A stretch of DNA of 64,000 bases from NCBI RefSeq assembly GCF_000423665.1, contig NZ_AUIK01000020.1:245178-309177 (forward strand), in the 5' to 3' direction. Within the stretch, counting starts at the first letter, position 1. The number at the start of each line of letters is the position of its first letter. The DNA is from Solirubrobacter soli DSM 22325. Its GTDB lineage: Bacteria > Actinomycetota > Thermoleophilia > Solirubrobacterales > Solirubrobacteraceae. Under the pieces are notes generated by a model. The model was not told where the DNA came from, ran no database searches, and was given only the letters and a program-made list of their open reading frames with translations. The translations under genes and the position numbers were made by a program. Shown piece by piece: positions 26,101 to 33,700 of the stretch.

Positions 26101-27628
26101 GGCGCTGCTCGCGATCTGGCGGGCGGGCGCGGCGTACCTGCCGCTGGACCCCGACCACCCGGCCGAGCGGATGCGCGAGGTGCTCGCCACCGCCGGAGCG
26201 AGCCTCGTGGTCGCCGCCGGCTCCGCACGAGCGAAGGCCGAGGAGACCGGCGCCGAGGTCTTCGACGCGGCCGCGGCGGCGGAACACGACACGAAGCTTC
26301 CCGAGCCCCGCCCGACGCGGCTCGCCTATGTCCTCTTCACGTCCGGCTCGACCGGCCGCCCGAAGGGCGTGGAGGTCACGCACGCGAACCTCGCGGCCTT
26401 CGTCGCGGGCATGCTCGAGACGCCCGGCTTCACGCACGACGACGCGATGCTCGCCGTGACCTCGCTGTCGTTCGACGTCGCCGGATCCGAGCTGTGGGTG
26501 CCGCTCGCCGCGGGCGGCCGCACGATCGTCGTCGAACGCGCCGCCGTGCTCGACGCCCACCAGCTCGCGGAGCGGATCACGGCCACGGGACCGACCGTCG
26601 TGGACGCGCCACCGACGCTGCTGCGCGCGCTGCTCGCCGCCGGCTGGCGTGGCGACCCGCAGCTGCGCGTGATCACCGGCGGCGAGGTGCTCGACCCGGC
26701 GCTCGCGCGCGAGCTGCTGCCGCTCGTGCGCGAGCTGTGGAACGCCTATGGCCCGACCGAGACGACGATCAACGCGACGCTGCACCGCGTCACCGCGGCG
26801 AACGGCCCGAGCGTCCCGATCGGGCTGCCGGTCGCCGGCGCGCACGGCTACGTCGCCGACCGCCACGGCCGCCTCGTGCCCGACGGCTTCGTCGGCGAGC
26901 TGTGGATCGGCGGTGCCGGCGTCGCGCGCGGATACGCCGGGCGCAAGGACCTCACCGACGCGGCGTTCGTGCCCGACCCGAAGCGCCCGGGCGAGCGCTG
27001 CTACCGCACCGGCGACCTCGTCCGCCTGCTGCCGGACGGCACGCTGGACTTCGTCGGACGCCGCGACACGCAGGTCAAGCTGAGCGGCAACCGGATCGAG
27101 CTCGGCGAGGTCGAGAGCGTGCTCCGCGAGCATCCCGCGGTCGCCGACGCGGCGGTCGTCGTGCACGAGGCGCAGCTCGTCGCCTACGTGGTGGGTGACG
27201 TCGGGGACCTGGAGGCGTTCGCCGCGCGGCGCCTGCCGGGCTACATGGTGCCGCGGGTGTGGATGGCGCTGGACGCGCTGCCCACGCTGCCGAGCGGCAA
27301 GGTCGACCGGCGCGCGCTGCCCGAGCCGCAGCGCCAGGCCCGCGGCGGCGCGCCGCGGACGGCGACCGAACGCCTGGTCGCGGCGACGTGGTCGGAGGTG
27401 CTCGGCAGGGCCGAGATCGGGGTCGATGACAGCTTCTTCGCGCTCGGCGGCAATTCGTTCGCCGCCACTCGCGTGGTCGGGCGCCTGCAACAGGCGCTCG
27501 GAAGCCGGCTGCCGGTACGGGTGCTGTTCGAGCACCCCGTGCTGGCGGACTTCACGACCGAGCTGGAGCGCCACGTCCTGGCGCAGCTCGCCGCACAGAT
27601 CGACATCTCGGAGGCACGACCCGCATGA
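23120..27628 (+). CDS. Nonribosomal peptide synthetase, modules 1-2 (A-T-C-A-T)
   Basis: 1502 residues. A1 (about 10-475): YVIYTSGSTGRPKGVVV, VYGPTECTT, NGKADRGALP. T1: GGHSLAAAR near 502. C2 (about 557-915) opens PLTQLQRELW but its catalytic motif is DHCAFDG, with Asp for the first His, and it is about 60-80 residues shorter than usual. A2 (about 930-1400): YVLFTSGSTGRPKGVEV, AYGPTETTI, SGKVDRRALP. T2: GGNSFAATR near 1443. Starting directly with an A domain marks this as the initiation protein. Hand-aligned pocket codes are DPSHLGVTRK (A1) and DVSDIGAINK (A2); the Asp at position 278 of A2 resembles Arg/Orn codes. No epimerase or methyltransferase domain and no MbtH-like gene are seen. It is ATGA-coupled to the next NRPS. 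Confidence 0.95.
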   Translation: MNSTGAATRLHELVRAQAARTPSGIAVIAGEREVRYDELEEMAGAVAARLQLRGVGRGSLVGVCLERDEWLPAALLGVLMTGAAYVPLDPRYPASRLRFIAEDSGMSCVVTSPARPAADALPAIDTVMVGPGPKAAAAPGESTDPAYVIYTSGSTGRPKGVVVRHDNAVNLLTFEAKTYSAAELEGVLAATSVCFDPSVSQLFLPLITGGTVIMAPDLLALHTLPARERVTLLHGVPSVLAELLNQPLPRSLRTVLSGGEPLTRALADRIYANAHVERLVNVYGPTECTTRCVAAEVGRNDTGAPPIGRPYAGAELSVRDGGELWVSGPGVSAGYLGRPDLTAERFVDGAYRTGDLVRVIDGDLHFAGRIDDQVKVRGVRIELGEIEAALASHPAVALAVATAGDGRLRGYAEAADVTGAELRAYLREQLPDALVPDRVIVLDRIPLTPNGKADRGALPEFVDDGAERIEPGTDTERALAEIVAEVVGLPAVGVLDDFTEIGGHSLAAARVVARAGERFGVVVPLAGFLAEPTVAGLAARVETASALPPVRHVGRTRFPLTQLQRELWTLRRLRPESTANTIALHIRVSPITSAEPLRAALDGIVRRHEVLRTVFLDTPDGPIAEVRPPCPVPVQEFRGEDPTLLIDAAARHRFDLTAAPLMRATLIWVEPDAAELVLTVDHCAFDGYSTAILLKELAGAPNREPALQVGDLAVYEAQLSKPDRVPADVTPPELSTRPTQRARGARVTLPCIPADGATYLAAVGALLGSLTDAPETVVGVTSARRDRPGTEDVIGPLVSVLPVKVPTSAGSFRELERHARAALTRALAHQDEPAPALPVLLSIQPETPAVEGFELVRSLSAGGAAADLTFLVRAQELQVEYDAERFTAAEAETLGRALVKLLEADPAQPLPELGELVVTGPALNQDRPATVQEAVLSAARRTPGAIAVQGPDATFTYGELERFSDRLARALVAHGVRPGDIVGACLPRDHRLSAALLAIWRAGAAYLPLDPDHPAERMREVLATAGASLVVAAGSARAKAEETGAEVFDAAAAAEHDTKLPEPRPTRLAYVLFTSGSTGRPKGVEVTHANLAAFVAGMLETPGFTHDDAMLAVTSLSFDVAGSELWVPLAAGGRTIVVERAAVLDAHQLAERITATGPTVVDAPPTLLRALLAAGWRGDPQLRVITGGEVLDPALARELLPLVRELWNAYGPTETTINATLHRVTAANGPSVPIGLPVAGAHGYVADRHGRLVPDGFVGELWIGGAGVARGYAGRKDLTDAAFVPDPKRPGERCYRTGDLVRLLPDGTLDFVGRRDTQVKLSGNRIELGEVESVLREHPAVADAAVVVHEAQLVAYVVGDVGDLEAFAARRLPGYMVPRVWMALDALPTLPSGKVDRRALPEPQRQARGGAPRTATERLVAATWSEVLGRAEIGVDDSFFALGGNSFAATRVVGRLQQALGSRLPVRVLFEHPVLADFTTELERHVLAQLAAQIDISEARPA

Positions 27629-30600
27629 CCCAGCCCGTCACGGACGACCTCGCCCGCCTGCGGGCGCTGCTCGAGGACCGAGCTGAGGCCGCACTGGCCG
27701 ATGTCACTCCGGCGATCCCGCGCCGGCCGGACCCGACGCGGCCCGCTCGCCTGTCGGCGGCCCAGTCCCGGCTGTGGTTCCTGGCGCAGTACGAGCAGAG
27801 CACCGCCGCGTACCACGTCCCTGTCGCGCTGCGGCTGTGCGGCGCGCTGAACCGGGACGCGCTGCTGCGGGCCGTGCGTGAGGTCGCCGAGCGCCACCAC
27901 GTGCTGCGCAGCGCGATCCGCGTCATCGACGGCGAGCCGGCGTCCGTGCTGCTGCCGGCCGACGCGGTGCCGGTCTCTACGGCGGCCTTCTCCGAGGAGG
28001 CCTTGCGCGCCGAAGCCGCGCGGCCGTTCGCGCTCGACGCGGAGCCGCCGATGCGCGCGGTCCTGTTCCGCGTCGCCGACGACGAGCACGTGCTCGCGCT
28101 CACGTTCCATCACGTCGCCTTCGACGACTGGTCCTACGACCTGCTGTTGCGCGACCTCGACGCGTGCTATCGCGGCGCCGCCCCGGAGGCGCCGGCGCTC
28201 CAGTACGCCGACATCGCCGCCGTGGAACCCCCGGTCGACACCGACGAGGTGAACTGGTGGAGCGAGCGGCTCGACGGCCTCGCGCCTGTGCTCTCGCTCC
28301 CGGCCGACCGGCGTCGCCCCGCCGTCGCCGACTGGGCCGCGGGCCAGGTCACGGTGACGATCCCCGAAGCGCTCGCCGAGCGCGTCCGCACCATCGCATC
28401 CGAGAGCGGCGGCACGCCCTTCATGGTGCTGCTCGCCGCCTGGCAGGCGCTGCTCGGGCGGCTCGCGGGCGTCGAGGACGTCGCGGTCGCCGTGCCGGAG
28501 GCCGGACGCCACCGGCCCGAGACGGAGGACGTGATCGGCTGCCTCGTCAACACGGTCGTCGCCCGCACCGACCTCGCCGGCGACCCGACCGGGCGCGAGC
28601 TGCTCGGCCGCGTCCGCGAGGTCGTGCTCGACGCGTTCACCCACGCGGGCGTCCCGTTCGACGCCGTCGTCGGCGCGCTGAGGCCCGAGCGCACCCTCGC
28701 CGGCGCCCCGCTCGTCCAGGCGCTGTTGAACGTGCTCGACACGGCGGGCGCGGAGCCCGAGCTCGGCGGCCTGCGGGTCAGCGCGGTCGAGACGCCCGCG
28801 CTGACGACGCAGTTCGACGTGCGGCTGACGCTGGCGCGCCGCGGTGCGACCTACGAGGGCGCGCTCGTGTACCGGTCCGATCTGTTCGAGCCCGAGACCG
28901 CCGCCAACTGGGCGCGGTGGTACGTCGCGCTGCTCGACGGCATGCTGACGGCGCTCGACGAGCCAGTCAGCGCGGTGCAGATCGCCGAGCCGACGGTGCT
29001 CGCCGGCCCGCGTCTGGACGCGCCCGCGACCGTGCTCGACGCCGTGATCGAGCACGCGCGCCGGACGCCTGACGCGGTCGCCGCGCAGGACGAGCACGGC
29101 GAGCTGAGCTATCGCGAGCTGGTCGCGTGGGCGGGTGCTCGCGCGGCCGCGATCGACGGCGAGGTCGTCGGCGTGTGCCTGCCGCGCGACCGGCACCTCC
29201 CGGCCGCGCTGCTCGCCGTCCTGTGGGCGGGCGCCGCCTACCTGCCGCTCGAGCCGGGCCAGCCGGTCGAGCACCTCTCGAGTCTTGCCGCCGAGGCGGG
29301 CGTGAAGGTGGTCGTCTCGCGCGGCGACGCGCTCGCCACCGCGCGTGCGATCCCCGGCGTCGCGGTGCTGGATCTCGACACGCTGCCGGAAGCCGCACCG
29401 CCCGCGCTCCCTCAGGACGGGCTCGCGTACCTGCTGTACACGTCCGGCTCGACCGGAGCGCCGAAGGGCGTCGAGATCACCCACGCCAACCTCGCCGCGT
29501 TCGTCACGGCGAGCGCCGCCCGGCCGGGCCTCGGCGCGGATGACACCGTGCTGGCGCACTCGTCGCTCTCGTTCGACGCGTCCGCGTTCGAGCTGTGGGC
29601 GCCGCTCGCCACCGGCGCGCGCTGCCACGTCGTCAGCCGTGACGTCGCGGTCGACGGGCACCTGCTCGCGGAGCGCATGCGGGGCACGACCGTCATCCTC
29701 GCGCCGCCGACGACGTTCCGGATGCTCCGCGCCGCCGGCTGGACCGGCGACCCGCAGCTGCGCGTGTGGTGTGGCGGCGAGGCGATGGACGCCGCGCTGG
29801 CGGCCGACCTCACCGGCCGCGTGAAGGAGCTGTGGAACGTCTACGGCCCGACGGAGGCGACGATCGTCTCGACCGTCCAGCTCGTGTCCGACGTGGCCGG
29901 CGAGACCGCGCCGATCGGCACGCCGCTCGCCGGCGAGTGGGCGTACGTCATGGACCGGCACGGCCGGCCCGTGCCGCCCGGCGTCGTCGGCGAGCTGTGG
30001 CTCGGCGGCGCCGGGGTCGGCCGCGGCTACCGCGGCCGACCGGACCTGACGGAGGCGGCCTTCGTCACCGACCCGTGCCGTCCGCGCCTGCGCTGCTACC
30101 GCACGGGCGACCTCGTGCGCCGGCGGCCGGAGGGCGGGCTCGAGTTCATCGGCCGCCGCGACCGGCAGGTGAAGGTGCGCGGCTACCGCGTCGAGCTCGG
30201 CGCTGTGGAGGCGGCGCTGCTGGCCCAGCCGGTTGTCGAGGAGGCCGCGGTGCTGGTGGGCGGCCGCGATGCCGGTGCCCACCTCGTCGGCTACGTCGCG
30301 CCCGCGTCGATCGACGCCGAGGCGCTGCAGGCGGCGCTCGCGCGCACGCTGCCGGACCACCTGGTGCCGCGCCGGTGGGTCGTGCTCGACGTCTTCCCGA
30401 GCCTGCCCAGCGGCAAGATCGACCGCCACGCGCTGCCCGCGCCGGGCGAGGCGCCGACCCGCCGCGAGCGGGTCGCGCCGGCGACCGAAGCCGAGCTGCT
30501 CGTCGCCGACGTCTGGGAGGCCGTGCTCTCGCTGGCCGAGGTCGACGCGCGCGACGACTTCTTCGGGCTCGGCGGGCACTCGCTCGCCGCGACCCGCGTC

Positions 30601-30732
30601 GCGGGCCGGCTGACCGACGCGCTCGGGTTCCGCATCCCCGTTCGCCTGCTGTTCGACCGGCCGGTGCTGGCCGACCTGGCGCTCGAGGTCGAGCGCCTCG
30701 TGCTCGACGCGATCGCCGAGGAGGCCGTATGA
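27625..30732 (+). CDS. Nonribosomal peptide synthetase, module 3 (C-A-T)
   Basis: 1035 residues. C3 (about 35-455): LSAAQSRLWFLAQYEQ and the catalytic motif HHVAFDDWS near 161, with both His residues kept and Asp where Gly is usual. A3 (about 468-950): YLLYTSGSTGAPKGVEI, VYGPTEATI, GYRVELGAVE, SGKIDRHALP. T3: GLGGHSLAATR near 981. The hand-aligned pocket is DAFLWGVIVK; DAF at its start is seen in several Val/Ile codes, but the rest does not match, so only a hydrophobic residue is suggested. The start shares ATGA with the preceding synthetase and the stop shares ATGA with the next, so subunits are probably made in equal amounts. Confidence 0.95.
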   Translation: MTQPVTDDLARLRALLEDRAEAALADVTPAIPRRPDPTRPARLSAAQSRLWFLAQYEQSTAAYHVPVALRLCGALNRDALLRAVREVAERHHVLRSAIRVIDGEPASVLLPADAVPVSTAAFSEEALRAEAARPFALDAEPPMRAVLFRVADDEHVLALTFHHVAFDDWSYDLLLRDLDACYRGAAPEAPALQYADIAAVEPPVDTDEVNWWSERLDGLAPVLSLPADRRRPAVADWAAGQVTVTIPEALAERVRTIASESGGTPFMVLLAAWQALLGRLAGVEDVAVAVPEAGRHRPETEDVIGCLVNTVVARTDLAGDPTGRELLGRVREVVLDAFTHAGVPFDAVVGALRPERTLAGAPLVQALLNVLDTAGAEPELGGLRVSAVETPALTTQFDVRLTLARRGATYEGALVYRSDLFEPETAANWARWYVALLDGMLTALDEPVSAVQIAEPTVLAGPRLDAPATVLDAVIEHARRTPDAVAAQDEHGELSYRELVAWAGARAAAIDGEVVGVCLPRDRHLPAALLAVLWAGAAYLPLEPGQPVEHLSSLAAEAGVKVVVSRGDALATARAIPGVAVLDLDTLPEAAPPALPQDGLAYLLYTSGSTGAPKGVEITHANLAAFVTASAARPGLGADDTVLAHSSLSFDASAFELWAPLATGARCHVVSRDVAVDGHLLAERMRGTTVILAPPTTFRMLRAAGWTGDPQLRVWCGGEAMDAALAADLTGRVKELWNVYGPTEATIVSTVQLVSDVAGETAPIGTPLAGEWAYVMDRHGRPVPPGVVGELWLGGAGVGRGYRGRPDLTEAAFVTDPCRPRLRCYRTGDLVRRRPEGGLEFIGRRDRQVKVRGYRVELGAVEAALLAQPVVEEAAVLVGGRDAGAHLVGYVAPASIDAEALQAALARTLPDHLVPRRWVVLDVFPSLPSGKIDRHALPAPGEAPTRRERVAPATEAELLVADVWEAVLSLAEVDARDDFFGLGGHSLAATRVAGRLTDALGFRIPVRLLFDRPVLADLALEVERLVLDAIAEEAV

Positions 30733-33700
30733 CCGCCGTAGGAGAGCCGAGCGCGCTGCAGGCGCGTCTCGCCGCCGCGAGGCGCGCCCACGCCGAGCCC
30801 GCCCGGGCGATCCCGCGCTGCACCGGCGCGGCGCCGTTGTCGCCGGCCCAGGCCCGGCTGTGGTTCATGGCGCAGCTCGAGCCCGACAGCTCCGCCTACA
30901 ACGCGCCGTGGCTGCTGCGCCTGCGCGGGCGGCTGGACGAAGACGCGCTCCTGGCCGCGCTTCGCGATCTCGCGGAGCGCCACACGGTGCTGCGCAGCGT
31001 CATCGAAGAGCGCGAAGGCGGAACGGTGGCGGTGCCGCTGTCGGCCGACGCGGTGCCGGTGCGCTCCGCCGCGGTGGCGCCCGGCGCGCTCGAGGCGGCG
31101 GTGCGCGCGGAGACCGAGCGCCCGTTCGCGCTCGACGCCGAGCCGCCGCTGCGCGCGGCGCTCTTCCGCGTGCACGAGGACGAGCACGTGCTGGCGTTGA
31201 CGCTGCACCACATTGCCACCGACGCGTGGTCGGCCAACCTGCTGCTCGACGACCTCGCCGCCCTGTATGCGGCGCGGCTCGGCCTCGGCGGGGTGCCGGA
31301 CGCTCCCGCGGTCCAGTACGCCGACTATGCGGCGTGGCTCGCGGAGGGTCACGAAGCCGCGCGCACGACCGCCGCGGTCGAGTGGTGGGCCGCGCGGCTC
31401 ACCGGGCTGGCCCCCGCGCTCGACCTTCCCGTCGACCGTCCGCGCGGGCTCGGTGCCGACGCGGCGGCCGACCGCATCGACGTCGGCCTGGACGAGGCGC
31501 TCACCGCCCGCGTGCGGGCGGTCGCCGCCGAGCGGCGGTGCACGCCCTTCGTCGTCCTGCTCGCGGCCTGGCAGGAGGTCCTCGGTCGCGTCTGCGCGAC
31601 CGACGACGTTCCCGTCGCGGTGCCCGAGTCGGGACGTCACCGGGCCGAGACCGAGGCCGCGGTCGGCTGCTTCGTCAACACGCTCGTCATCCGGACGGAC
31701 ACCTCGGGCGATCCGAGCGCCCGCGAGCTGATCGATCGCGTCCGCGACGGCGTGCTCGACTCGTTCGCGCACGCCGCCGCGCCGTTCGACCAGGTCGTCG
31801 CGCGGCTCAACCCGGACCGTGCGGCGGGCACGACCCCGCTCGCGCAGGTGCAGCTGAACGTCTACGACGAGCCGGTCGATCCGCGCTTCGCGGGCCTGTC
31901 GGCGGAGCTGTCGGAGGCGCCGGCGCAGACGGCGAAGTACGACCTCAGCCTCACGCTCGTCGACCGCGGCGCGACGTTCGCGGGCGGGCTCGTGTTCAAG
32001 CGGGCGCTGTTCGACGAGCGGACGGCGGAACGGCTCAGCCAGTGGTACCTGCACGTGCTGAACGGGATGCTCGCCGACCTCGACCGCCCGGTCGGGGCGG
32101 TGCCGCTCGAGCCGGTCTCAGGACCGCTGCTCGTCGGCCCGGCGCGCGACTGGCCGCGCGAGCGTTCGGTGCGCGCGCTGATCGAGGCGCAGGTCGACGC
32201 GCGGCCCGACGCGACCGCGGTGATCGCCGCCGACGGCGAGCTCACGTACGCCGAGCTCGAACGCCGTGCGAACGGCATCGCGCATCGGCTGCGGGAGGCG
32301 GGCGTCGTGCCGGACCAGCCCGTGGGCGTGCTGCTCGAGTCCAGCGCCGCGCTCGCGTGTGCGCTGCTCGGGATCATGAAGGCGGGCGGCGGCTACCTGC
32401 CGATGGACGCCACCTATCCGGCGGCGCGGATCGCCGGCATCCTCGACACCGCGGACGCGCGGGTGCTGCTCACGACCGCGGAGCTGGCGGACCGGGGCGC
32501 TGGGCGGACGGTGATCGCGCTCGACGAGCCGCTGGACCGTCCTAGCGAGCGGCCGGACCCGGTCTCCGGCCCCGATCACCTCGCCCACGTCATCTTCACG
32601 TCCGGCTCGACCGGCGCGCCGAAGGGCGTCGCGCAGACGAACGCCAACGTCGCCAACTATCTGCACGGCGTGCTCGAGCGGCTCGGCGACGTGGCCGGCG
32701 GCTCATTCGCGATGGTCTCGACGCCGGCCGCCGACTTCGGCCTGACGCCGATCTTCGCCGCGCTGACCACCGGCGGCTGCATCCACCTCGTCGACCGCGA
32801 GATCGCGACCGATCCGGCCGCGTTCGCGCGCTACCTCGCCGAGCGGCCGGTCGACGTGCTCAAGTGCGTGCCGAGCCATCTCGAGCTGCTGGCGACGCAC
32901 GGCGAGCTCGCCGACGTGCTGCCGCGCCGGCTGCTGATCCTCGCGGGCGAGGCGTGCCCGTGGGCGCTCGTCGCCCGCGTGCGCGCGACGCGTCCGCACC
33001 TGCGCGTACAGAACCACTACGGCCACACCGAGAGCACGATGATCTCGCTCGTCTGCGAGACCGGCGAGGTCGGCGAGGGCGTGGTGCCGCTCGGCGCGCC
33101 GCTCGCCAACATCACGGGCTACATCGTCGATCGCGCGGGGCGGCCCCTGCCCGCCGGCGTGCCGGGCGAGCTGGTCGTCACCGGGCCGGGCGTCGCGCGC
33201 GGCTACATCGGCCGGCCGGACCTGACGGCGGACCGGTTCGTGCTCGACCCGGTCGACGGCACCCGCCGCTGCTATCGGAGCGGCGACCGCATCCGCGTCC
33301 GCCTGGACGGCACGGTCGAGTTCCTCGGGCGCGTCGACGACCAGGTCAAGATCCGCGGCTACCGCGTCGAGCCGGGCGAGGTCGTCGCCGCGCTGCGGGC
33401 GCTGGAGGGCGTGCGCGAGGCGGTCGTGCTGGCGGTCGGCGAAGGCCGGGAGCGCAAGCTGGCGGCGTGGCTCGTCGGCGACGCGCTCGACGTCGCCGCG
33501 CTGCGCGCACGGCTGCGCGAGTCGCTGCCGGACTACATGGTCCCGGCCAGCTTCGTGCTGCTCGACCGCCTGCCGCTGACACCGAACGGGAAGATCGACC
33601 GCGCGGCGCTGCCGGCGCCGGTCGCGGAGCGCGTGGCTCGGCGGGAGCCCTCGACGCCGGCCGAGGCGCGCGTGGCGGCCGCGTGGGCCGAGGTGCTGGG

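Noticed and set aside
23126..30579. Long minus-strand open frames opposite the NRPS genes
   Set aside because: The plus strand carries complete NRPS motifs in every domain; the antisense frames are Arg/Gly/Ala-rich with no recognisable domain.
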